A stretch of DNA of 64,000 nt from Diadema setosum (lineage: Eukaryota; Echinodermata; Echinoidea; Diadematoida; Diadematidae), in the NCBI GenBank assembly GCA_033980235.1, contig CM067059.1:21178494-21242493 (forward strand), written 5' to 3'. The position numbers and the translations under genes were made by a program. Below the pieces are notes generated by a model that ran no database searches, was not told the DNA's origin, and was given only the letters and a program-made list of their open reading frames with translations. The stretch's first letter is position 1; the number at the start of each line of letters is the position of its first letter. Below are positions 47,331 through 58,100 of this stretch, piece after piece.

Positions 47331-47895
47331 TCCGGCGCGCTTGCATGCCCCATCAGCTTGCTGAGGGCTGGCAGCTTTCCTCTTTGGGAATCCGTCATAC
47401 ACATTCCAATATTCTCGACCTTATTGTTGTTTTTTCTTCAGAGAGTTCAAATTCAATTCGTGATGCTTCCGTATCTTCCCCTATCTGCTCATTGTCCTCA
47501 TCACCAGCGTGGAGCGTGGTATTTGGGGTACAGTGTTATCATTCGTTGGTCTATATTCTGCAATGTATCGTCATTTGTATTTCTCTGCTCCACCTCACTC
47601 TCTTTATCTCCTCCGACTCGACTTCAGAGAACCATCGATTTACTCTTTATAGCTCTGACTTGATCAGCTAATCTCTGTTCTGATATTGCAAAGAGTTCTT
47701 CTTCGTCCCAAAAGCGCTTCATGCGCTGTCGATAACCTCTCTTTCTTGGCTCACTTTTGAAGTAACACTTCATTACAACTCTGTTGGTGGTTCTACTCCA
47801 CTTTCGTCTCTGCACATTGTCAATCATTTCCTCATGTTGATCATGGCCAGTGTTTTGGTTACGTCCAGGAGACGCCTGACCATCCACGTCTCTCC

Positions 47896-47981
<86 letters not shown>
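47896..47981. repeat. (ATT)n microsatellite
   Basis: About 28 uninterrupted TTA/ATT units. They read as poly-Tyr or poly-Ile in the two strands, which is not coding. Confidence 0.97.
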
Positions 47982-48949
47982 ATTGTCATGATCATCATCA
48001 TTATTATTATCCTTATCCTCGTCTTTGTTCTTGTCACTTCGTTTTTATTTCCATACTTCTGATCGCTAAATACAATTTTTTTTTTCTGCCTCTAATGGGA
48101 ACGTCATTAGATATTTATCAAGAGACGTGTATACAACGGGGGATGTAGTAAATGCATAAATCTTATTGTTTATCCCCACTATCTATTGCTTGTCTTGTAA
48201 TCTTGAAACTGACTCACAAGCGAGCACCTTTGTCATTGAGAGCACGCCGGCGTTCGCGCTAAAAACAACAATGCACAACATTAAACCGTTCGGTTACCAT
48301 TATCGCTGAATTTATTTAGTGACATGGTATACTAATATTTCTAACTTTTATGATTGAAAACTTTCTCAAAATTCCACTCAAAGAGTGCACCAGATCGTTG
48401 AATTTCAATTCTAAAAATCAAAAACCTCTCTGGAAGAGGAGGAGGGGGGGGGGGGGGGGGGGATCCGGGAACTCCATCCCACACCTAATTCCCTTCTCGT
48501 ATAGTTCCACCGCCATAAACTATACACAGTGAAAAGACGCGAAAGCAGAAATTTGATCAAGTCATTCATGTCCGAATGGCCTCATTGGTTGTTTCTCAAG
48601 CTTTTCATTTAAAATGATCTGAATATTTCCCCCGAATAGGCTACAGATCGTTGAATTTCAGTTTGCTATATATACACACAGTATTATGCAAAAGCTCCAT
48701 GGGTGGGAGATAGCCCCTCCCATACCCTCCCCCTTCTGACCATCTCAAAATACTGTGAATTAATGTCAACATTTAAATGTAGTATTCTACATTATATTGT
48801 TTTACACATCCTAGCAATCAATTTGCTCAATATAAAAATCTTGCAACCATAAAATACGTACTATCATACTAAGTCATACATCCTAACTCCATATACCCTG
48901 ATCCCTGACACGTTCCTGCGACAGTTGTTGTTCCGGTCTCATTTTCCCC
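47982..48949. other. Intergenic stretch
   Basis: No gene was recognised. It contains a poly-G run (48447-48462). GATCGTTGAATTTCAATTCT at 48393 and GATCGTTGAATTTCAGTTTG at 48647 hint at a diverged repeat. Confidence 0.4.
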
Positions 48950-49043
48950 TAACTACACACAGCCCTGTCGCTGTGCACAATTTAGTGTAAGTCGCGACTT
49001 ACACTAAATTTAATGTGTACAGCGACAGGGCTGTGTACAGTTA
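48950..49043. repeat. 94-bp palindrome
   Basis: TAACTACACACAGCCCTGTC...GACAGGGCTGTGTACAGTTA with a central AAATTTAGTGTAAGTCGCGACTTACACTAAATT-like hairpin. The TAACTACACxCAGCC end resembles the ends of the 23-kb palindrome and its solo copy. Confidence 0.8.
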
Positions 49044-49320
49044 ATTTTCCCAAATGACTTAGGGCTGGGTTAGGGTTGTATTAGGCTACATAAATTATAG
49101 TTGATGTGAAAATTAAGATTAGGGTTTTGTATTGTTTATGGTTAGAATTTATGTTCGGCATATAGGTGTGCAGATATCATGGGAGCAATATTGTTGTCGC
49201 AGGGGCAAGATATGGAACTCCTTATACATACACACACATCTCCTATAATCGTATAATCCTGCGAGTAAGCACACTGGGATCGATTTTTTGTTGTTGTTGC
49301 TGCGTCTATATTCCTGTTTA

Positions 49321-49539
49321 TACTCTCTGAAAGAAATCAAGTATGTTCACTCTTGTAAGGAGTGAATAACAGAAAAGAGTGATTTTAGAGTAAAATTGGA
49401 GTTAATTTTGAGTGAACATTTTCATTTTCATTCATTTTAGAATGACCTCAGGGATCACCCGAAGAGTGACGAGTGATCCCTGAGGTCACTCCAAAATGAG
49501 TGAAAATTAACATTTTCACTCGATTCTTTTTAGAGAGTA
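49321..49539. mobile_element. MITE with TACTCTCTgaAAGAA ends
   Basis: The outer TACTCTCTGAAAGAAAT pairs with TTCTTTTTAGAGAGTA. The inner arms GACCTCAGGGATCAC and GTGATCCCTGAGGTC form a strong hairpin. Repeated AGTGAAAA/TTTTCACT words fill the arms. It is non-coding. Confidence 0.75.
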
Positions 49540-49554
49540 GGTGTGTGTGTATGT

Positions 49555-50245
49555 GTGTGTGGTGTGTGTGTGCTTGTGTCACAACTCTTATCCCAAAGCT
49601 TAGGAAATTTCAGTTTAATTTTCTTCATGGTGCACTTTATACAAAAGTTAATCTGGTGAAGTTTGGGTTTGTTTCGGATGATCTCTGCTCTTTCTGCAAA
49701 AAGAGCACTGAGACATATTCACATTTATTTTGGGAGTGTATCAAAGTGCAGGAATTGTGGCAAATCATTATTCAGAAATTGAATTTAGAAGAATTAGGAA
49801 ACATGAATTGGAAAGTTGTTTATACAGCTATATCCGGAAACTCGTTAAAAGTTAAAAGGAAAGGATGGAATACAATTTATTATATTGATGATTAAATATA
49901 TTTTATATTCAGCGAGATCAGAAGGGGAGATACCAAAGTTTATTGATGTTATGAAGTATTCTAAGATGTGAAGAAAATAAGATAGCGAGTAAAAGAGGAA
50001 CAGTTGGAATGCAGTTGTTAAAGTAGGAATATATGATGTATATACCGCGGATGATATGTGATTTTCTTTTTCTGTCTTGATTTTACTGTATCTGCGAGTT
50101 ATTGTCACATCGTTGTCGGTTTTTTCCCCTCTCTATTGCTTCTACGATTTCCATATTTCCACATTATGATTAGGATGTATATGAGAACAAAATGGCAATT
50201 TACACGGCAGAGTTATTCAAGTGTGAATAAAACCTGAAACCTGAG
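49555..50245 (+). mobile_element. 3' end of a LINE with RT zinc-knuckle remnant
   Basis: The open frame (LRKFQFNFLHGALYTKVNLV, DDLCSFCKKSTETYSHLFWE) matches the zf-RVT domain (CxxC...HxxxxC) at the C-terminus of many LINE polymerases. A long AT-rich 3' region follows and ends GTGTGAATAAAACCTGAAAC. The upstream reverse transcriptase is absent (5' truncation). L1/Tx1-like affiliation is a guess. Confidence 0.7.
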
Positions 50246-50280
50246 GACTGAAGGCACGGGGTGGGAGGGGGGGGGGGGGT

Positions 50281-50594
50281 AGCCTTTAAACAAGGCTACT
50301 CGCTCTGCGTGCCCCCGTATAGCGCGTTTACCCCACAAACCTGTTGGCCGGCGAGCGGAGCATGGTCCCCGTATACTTCTCTATCAATTAAAACAGGTTT
50401 GTGGGGTAAACGCGCTATACGGGGGCACGCAGAGCGAGTCGTGCCCCCGTATAGCGCGTTTACCCCACAAACCTGTTGGCCGGCGAGCGGAGCATGGTCC
50501 CCGTATACTTCTCTATCAATTAAAACAGGTTTGTGGGGTAAACGCACTATACGGGGGCACGCAGAGCGAGTCGCCTTGTTTAAAGGCTAGGGGG
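50281..50594. mobile_element. Palindromic MITE with internal tandem duplication
   Basis: The ends AGCCTTTAAACAAGGC and GCCTTGTTTAAAGGCT enclose two head-to-tail copies (period 132 bp) of a unit that is itself palindromic. Its TGCCCCCGTATAGCGCGTTT and ACCCCACAAACCTG arms flank CATGGTCCCCGTATACTTCT. A fragment of the central part recurs at 50997-51027. Poly-G runs flank it on both sides. Confidence 0.85.
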
Positions 50595-51915
50595 GGGGGG
50601 GGGGAGTGCATGTCTTGCGTTGTGTGGGTGTGTGTGTGTGTGCATGTGTGTATGTTTTCTCGCAAATGGCCTCGTTTTTTTGTCTTTTTTTTTTTCGAGA
50701 AGCAATGAAATATGCCCGTTTTGTTTTTCAAGCAAATTATGTGTTCCCGTTTTGCGGGCTTTTTGCGAGAATATGTCTTTAAAAGAAACAAAAAGCGGAT
50801 TTCGTTTCCTTGGTTAAAAGAGTTACAATGTAAGATGACATTAGTTTGCACAATGTTGGTGTTACTGCATTTTGTCCTTATATAGTGTAAGATTTACGTT
50901 AATGTTTGTGTATAATGCAGTTTGTCTTTGTATGATGTTTTGTTTCTGTTTCTGTGAACGTTTCTGTAAAAAAAAAAAGTGTGAGTATATGACACATGGT
51001 CCCCGTATACTTCTCTATCAATTAAAATTGAAACAGAGTGAAAGCAGGTTATGAGAACAAGAGGAGTGGGACGAAAAAAAAAAACCACGAATTGAAGGGA
51101 GTCAGAAAGTGAAAAGGAAGCTTACAAAGAGGGGAAGGGGTTATGGCTTTGTTTGAAAGTGTAGGCCTATCAGTTCATCATAATGATGATACAAGAGTGT
51201 TTTATCTAATTTTTGTATTGAATACCTTTCTCGTCTTCATCAACGATATCATATAATGCATCTGTGCTTGTTTACATCAGTCCCATCGGTATGGAGATCC
51301 GAGCATAAACAGTCCTAGACAAGAGTAAAAAGTAACTATACCAATTCAGTTCTTCTTGACTAATCGAGTGTTAGATAACCTAGGCGCATAGTCATACCGT
51401 GCAGCTACTAAACATTGTTTAGTATTTCCATGATTTAACCAAGGAGCTTTAAGTTCCTTGATTTAAGTTTAAACTGAACAGGGGTGTAAATCAACCAGAA
51501 GTCTTGCGAAACAAGACCACTGATAGCATTTTATCATCACCTATAAATATCCAGCTGATGAAAGAAGCCCCACAAGCATTTACAGGGTGGGGCGTTCAGT
51601 TTGCTAGTCTTTATACTGACTCTTTTATTTTGTGTTCTCATTTTTAGGGAAGTCTAATCCTGGCAAATGTCAACGATAACATTTTTTTGCATACTTTCAA
51701 TCCTATTTCATGAGATAAAGTAAGTATTTTTGTCACTCATTTTACTGAATCAGAGTGATCTACCAAACTTTCTGCTACGCAGTGTACATGGGGCTTATAA
51801 GGTGTGAAAACAAAGACTGCGCAGTCAAAAGAAGCGTAGAGGAGTGCAATTCCGGAGTTCCCCACACACGTACACTGGGACAACTGGCTTCGTACGTATG
51901 TACAGTACGTACGCG
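50595..51915. other. Intergenic stretch upstream of KCTD3
   Basis: A GT-rich tract at 50615-50650 and a third partial copy of the preceding MITE's core at 50997-51027. No gene was recognised. The last few hundred bases presumably contain KCTD3 regulatory sequence. Confidence 0.4.
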
Positions 51916-51923
51916 TATAAAAG
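51916..51923 (+). promoter_or_regulatory. Candidate TATA box for KCTD3
   Basis: TATAAAAG lies 156 bp before the KCTD3 start codon and is preceded by a GTACGTACGCG stretch. If used, transcription would begin near 51945-51955, giving a 5'-UTR of about 120 bp. This is not proven; a TATA-like word can occur by chance in AT-rich DNA. Confidence 0.45.
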
Positions 51924-52071
51924 CAGCGGTATTCTAATCAAAGAACTAATGTGAGCGTGATTCTAATTTGGGATGGTGAGAGTGTAACACTATTCACAGT
52001 CCGGTGCTGAAGCATTTAGGACTCAAGAATTATCAATATTTAGAGCGTGTAACGTCTGTCTTTTCATCCAG

Positions 52072-52154
52072 ATGCCTCTTGATTGGAGACCAACGATGAG
52101 TGGACACTTTTTTTGTTCGGGCGATCTCATAAAACTGAACGTCGGTGGAACAAG
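52072..52154 (+). CDS. KCTD3: KCTD3 exon 1
   Basis: 27 codons plus two bases, [20 protein letters not shown] then KLNVGGT, ending ACAAG|GTAAGT in phase 2. Holds the first BTB strand motif LNVGGT. Confidence 0.93.
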
Positions 52155-55100
52155 GTAAGTAGGCCTAGGCCTACATTAAATTCTACTGCTCGTTTACACT
52201 CCAGTCGAAATTGTAGTCCCACATATCTATTTTGACGCTGTAATAATCGCAAATCGTGAGTATTAAATGACTGTAGCATGCCATATAAGAATTCTAACTA
52301 TACACAGCCCAGTCGCCGCTGTACATACGTAGCGCGTAGCGTATTAACAGCGTCTGGTCGGGCTAATAGACCTCTAGAATTCTAGATCTACATACATGTA
52401 GATCTATATAGAACTAGAAGTACCCGGTGTTCCCGGGCCGCGGCCGGGTATAAATTTACAACTGTAACCGACCAATGTGAATGAGTTGAACAAAGAGAGA
52501 GTGGGCGGAGAAAATGTGGATATCTGTTTGACCAGTCAAGATGACACAACAATACTTGATAAACTTTACTCAATAGTTGAGGTGTCCACACGGTATATAA
52601 CTAGGTCTATATCGGTACGTACACATCCATCATGTGATGGGTGTATCACCATGATCACAAACACTCGTGGCAATGCTTTCTGGCCTTTAGAAAGTTAATC
52701 TAGTGTCAGTAGTGACAACGTTAGATCTAGATCTACTCCAATTCCAACTTTAATATTTAAAAAAATAAAATTTTTGTTTTTGTGTTTGTTCATGATCTAA
52801 CCCCCTGACTGATGACGCATGCAGGACGCTGTTGACTTAAACTGTGTTTAGACAACCTTTTGTTGTAGTGCCTAGTGGGTCACAAATTATTATACTCAGA
52901 TTTTTGTCTTATAGGAGACAACTTTTATTGCTATGCAGCAATGTCTTTTATTGCTATGGAGCAATGTCTTGTAGCTAGTAGACCGGCGGCATGGCATTGA
53001 TACAGCCGTGCGTGGTTGTCTTGTTGCCATTGACATCAACGTCCTGTACTATTTAGACTTCTGTGTTGTCATCAGAATTATAAAAAAAAAAGAAGAAGAG
53101 ACAAACAATGATGGATGAAGCCCAAGGGAATGAAAGCATTGTCCAATCTGTAAGTCTTCAGTTGGGTTCTTCCTCTTCTGGTACTAGTCCTGCATCCTTT
53201 ATAGAATTCTACTTGAAGATTATTACAGGCATGATTCATGCTGTGTGTGCTGTGCTTGTGTGAAAGTGCAGTTGTATAAAATACATATCTCAGGGTGAAA
53301 GTAAAAATCGATCAGTCTACACTGCATAGCTTGCCATCAGTTTATATTAAGCCGGAAGGCTTCCACTGATGGGGCTGATATGATGTCAGGGGGCAGTGAG
53401 TTCCAAGTCTGCACAGTGCGTGGGCAGAAGAACTGCTTAAAATGATGTTCATTTATGGAGATTCACAGATGGTAGCCTTGACCATGAACATGTCTTGTTG
53501 CTTTGTGGACTGTTGTGATGTAGGGTGCAGTGCTGAATTCTACTAGGTTGTGGTGCATTTTGAAGAAGAGGATAAGAGGCAGGACTTCTCTCCTTTGAGG
53601 TAGGGAGTGCCATTAGAGTTCATGAATCATTTTTTTTTTTTTGTATTTATTTATTTACCACTGGTGGGATGGATAGCCCTTTCAGCAAATTGCTGTTTTT
53701 CGAAGGGGTCCAACCAAAGTAAACACAACATAACAATACACAAAACATTCAGTAGGGGAGAGTAGTAAAAAAAAACACCCAACAACAACAAACAAAAAGA
53801 AATGATTAAACAAGAAATACACAAATTTAACTGAAACAGTAAACAAATAACAATATATGCGAGGTACATGCAAGTCAAAGAACTCAAACAATATAGAGCA
53901 AAAAAATCAGAGGTAGGGAGAAAAGAAAAGGAAAAAAAGCCAAACAATAATAGTAACTTGTACATTATTACCAAATCAAAATGCCATAAACTCAATAATG
54001 TAAGGCATTCAGTGCAATTGGAATGGTGTTCAGATGACGTTTGAAACTCTCGACTGAAACAAATTTACCATATATGATATCCAGGTCATTCCATAATTTA
54101 ACGCCACGATAAATCAAAGATCATATACCATAATTAGTTTTGGGTTGTGGGAGTTTGAGTTTGTGTTTGCCAGATCTCGTCACATGTATGGAGTTTCACG
54201 CACACGAAACATACTGCTTAAATATGATGGACAAAAATTATGGGTTATTTGGTACGTGACGCATGCTGAGTGTTTTCTCCAACGCACACTAAGTCTTTCT
54301 AATTTAAGTACATCATACAAGTTTTGCGAAGGGAATAAATAATCCACATTCAGTACAATCCGAAGTGCCTGATTTTGTAATACTTGTTATTCATTAAGAT
54401 AGGACTTGTATGTGTTTGCCCAAATTACAACATGTACATCACAGTAGTCAAAATTAGGCTGAATAATTGATTTGTAAAACAATAATGCCGTGCGTCTATC
54501 AATATACACTCTTATTCTACGAAATACATGTAACAACTTTAACACTTTTTTCTTCACATAATCAGCATGTTGTTTCCAACATAAATTCCGATCAATAATT
54601 ACACCTTAGAAGTACATGTATTTACAACATTCATTTCTCTTCATTTCATTATCATCTATATGAATATGACAGCTGTTGAGTACTGTTTGGTACTTTTTCA
54701 AACGCTGTGTACCGAGAAACATTACTTCACATTTCTTTGCATGCACGGTGAATTCATTTTGCTTAAACCAGCTGGATAACTTCAGCAAATCAATGTTTAA
54801 TTTCCTGGTAATATCAGTTGGCTCTTTCGATGCAGTAAACAAGCAGGTATCATCTGCGTACAAAGATAACTCGCAATGGTTTACAGGCATATCATTAACA
54901 AAAATAGAAAATAATAAAGGGCCTAGAAGTGAGCCCTGGGGTACACCACATTTCAAATCGGATTCAGTAGATATAATACAGATGTATATTGCCTTTTAGT
55001 TCTATCTTCAAAATAATTTCTGAACCACCTCAGTGCATGTTGGCCAAATCCATACATTTCTAACTTCTGCAATAAAATACAGTGGTCAACAGTATCAAAT

Positions 55101-58100
55101 GCTTTCTTGAGGTCGATTGCCACAAGACCAACAATATTACCTTTATCATGTCTGTCACAGATGAGGTGTTATGATACCTGTTGAGAACAAATCTCGTAGC
55201 AATTTTTTGGATGTTCCTCTCTGTATGTGGGTCCCACAGAGGAGCTCCATATTCCAGGAGTGGTCTCACCAGAAATTGATGGGCCATGGTCTTGAGTGGA
55301 GTGGAGGAGATCCTCAAGTTTCTGCAAAGGAAAGTAAGGGTATTGTTTGCTTTGTTGCAGATGTTGTCAACATGCCTGTTCCAACGGAGGTCTTAGGAAA
55401 TTGTGACTCCTAGGTATTTCACTTCTGGGAAAGCCTTGAGAGGTTTGCCATAGAGGGTGTACAGGAAGATCTCTGGATGTCTTTTACAGGTGACCCGAAG
55501 GACTCGACACTTATCAGGATTGAACTCCATCAGCCACTTCTTGCTCCAATCAGCAAGAGCATCAAGGTCAGCCTGAAGTTTTCTGGAATCAGTGGCAGTT
55601 TTGACAGTCATGTATATCAGGATGTCATCAGCGAAGAGTCGCACATTGGAATTTAGGGATTCAGGCAGGTCATTGATGAAAAATAGGAAGAGGCAAGGCC
55701 CGATGACTAAACCTTGAGGCACTCCTGATTTCACAGAGCCTGCACATGAGGTTTGGCCTTCTAGCACAACTTGTTGAGTACGGTTGTGAAGTAAGTTTTC
55801 GATCCATCTGCCTGTATATCCTTCGATACCATGGAAATTAAGCTTCTGGGACAGTCGTTGGTGGCCAACCTTACTGAAGGCTTTAGGCCTACTTAAGTCC
55901 AGTACGAGAACATCTGTTTGGTTACCCTCTGGCATGTTGTTCTGAAGATCTCCCAGAAATCCAGAACATCTGTTTGGTTACCCTCTGGCATGTTGTTCTG
56001 AAGATCTCCCAGAAATCCAGCGAGTTGTGTTTCACCAGACATTTTTGTTCTAAAGCCATACTGCAGCGGGTAGAGGATTTCATTAATTGTAGCATGGTGC
56101 ATAACGCTGCTGGTAATAATGTGTTCCGTTATCTTGCAGCATACCCAGGTGAGGGAAATTGGTCTGTAGTTCGATGGGTTGGATGCACTGCCCTTCTTGG
56201 TTGCCATTATCAACATGAAATGACTGAGAGGAATTATTAAAGAAAAATCTCTTTATGTGATGATTTGTGTGAATTCAGTATGGGAGTCAAATAATTATGT
56301 CCCGAACACAATCAAAATTGACTCTGTTCAGTCAAATACCAATGCAGCCTCCAGTAAAAAATTATAATTGAGATAATTTAGATGACCTTTATTCATGGAT
56401 TTAATACTTTGTTACGATTTCTGTGATCAACCCCCTCCCCCTGAAAAAGTAGGCCCAATTCTGAGGTTGAAAATAGTTTGGTTAGGTGAAGGTGATGAAA
56501 ATATGAATAGACCCACTAATACTAACACCAATAATGATACTTATACTTATAAATATCAATACTAATGTTGATGATAACAGTGATAGAGATAATACTGTTA
56601 AAGAAATAATATATATGCAGCAACATAATAATTTTGATGTTCACACGTAAGAATAAAAACAATGGGCCGGATGCATAAACGCTAGCAATTGCTTGTGCTA
56701 GCCTTTTACTCGAATCCGTATGCATAAAAACAAGCAATTGCTTGCGAGCAGAAGCTCTTGCTAGCAAGTACAAGCAATTGCTTGCTGTCCGCAAGCAATT
56801 GCTTAGAGACCAAGCATTTGCTTAAAAACGTATGCATAAAACATACCTTTTGCTAGTTCTTGCTAGCAATTGCTTACGATTTTCCAAGCTCTGTAAAATG
56901 AGCTTGAGCTTTTGCTTATCTGGGACGTTCCCTTTTAAGTATCATTTTCATATTCATGGAAGAAAGACAACAATTGTGAAGGAGTGGTATAAATCTACAA
57001 GAAATTACTCTTAAGTAGAGTAAGAAATTTTTCATTTCAACAACGGGAATGTCCAGTGGTTAGCACGCAAAATTTGATGAAAAACAGGTAGGATGTCTCA
57101 CTTCGGTGGAGAGCAAGGAGACGTCTCTCCACGTGCGATCTGGCAGATGCGGGCTATTGTAAGCAGTGGTGGGAATCAGCCAGTAATACGAGTGTGTGTA
57201 TAGTTGTGTGTGTGTGTGCCCTTTCAAATGCATGCTGCCACACTCGCCTTTGTTCTTGTGTTCGCACAGGCGTGACGCTATTGTTCGAACCCTAAGCAAT
57301 TGCTTGCTGAATGCAAGCAAAAGGTATGTGCACAAGCAAAAGATTATGCATATGTATTTAAGCAATTGCTTGAGCTACACCTTTTACTAGACGAGCTTGT
57401 GCTTTTGCTTGAAGCAATTGCTTACAAGCAATTGCTTGTTTTATGCATTCGGCCCAATGTAAGCATACCTCATTTTTCACCACATCTGTCGCTGCAGTAA
57501 TCATTGCTCGTTTCGCATTTGAAGACACCTTGCACATTACCTGGATGCCATGTACATGTAAATACCTATGGGATTTGATATACCCCACTGCTTTCTGTAA
57601 TGGTGTTGGTATTGAATCATCAGGATACATGCTGGATACATGCTTTTCTCCTTCATCTTCATCATCCTCTTGATATTCTGTGGCTCCGATGTCATCGCAT
57701 GCCTCAGATCCTGTGTCCTCAACTTGATTTCCTGCGACCTTAAAATCAGGCTGCTCAGTTTGACCTGATCTTTGTTTTTTTTGGGGTAGCAAAAAGGGCC
57801 CTCCTTTTCGCTTTTGGGGTTGGGGAGTTCTCTACTGGCAGTCCATTCTCTCCTTATTGACTTCTTGCAGGGCGCCAACGGGCAGTCCTTTTCTTTCCTT
57901 GTTTCACAGTGGGCCGAATGCATAAAACAAGCAATTGCTTGTAAGCAATTGCTTCAAGCAAAAGCACAAGCTCGTCTAGTAAAAGGTGTAGCTCAAGCAA
58001 TTGCTTAAATACATATGCATAATCTTTTGCTTGTGCACATACCTTTTGCTTGCATTCAGCAAGCAATTGCTTAGGGTTCGAACAATAGCGTCACGCCTGT

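Larger units (their letters stand above)
44227..47890 (-). mobile_element. Decayed R2/R4-type non-LTR retrotransposon
   Basis: Minus-strand pieces in order. N-terminal FAISEQRLADQVRAIKSK (about 47635-47890). A linker EPWWKRRLEGQITEMRAAI (about 46380-46440). The region after the RT core, KYLGVLESDDVSNNAIKVSV, VVEWTKAELA, KTRKMLSNYKTHQMSADVYR and LYLPRKGGGQGL (45600-46113). Then WDFEVQTDN near 45110, and after an interruption HRRPGIIFVERA, VDVAVPGDSRV and IPIFIGALGTTPKQL down to KAALLGTARILRKVL at 44227. This order and the endonuclease-like C-terminal part resemble R2/R4/Dong elements. The catalytic RT core (FADD) is missing, there are frameshifts, and two later insertions interrupt it. Clade assignment is tentative. 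Confidence 0.75.

Noticed and set aside
47624..48148. Poly-Tyr / poly-Ile frames
   Set aside because: (ATT)n microsatellite. Only the non-repeat part at 47635-47890 was kept, as a retrotransposon remnant.
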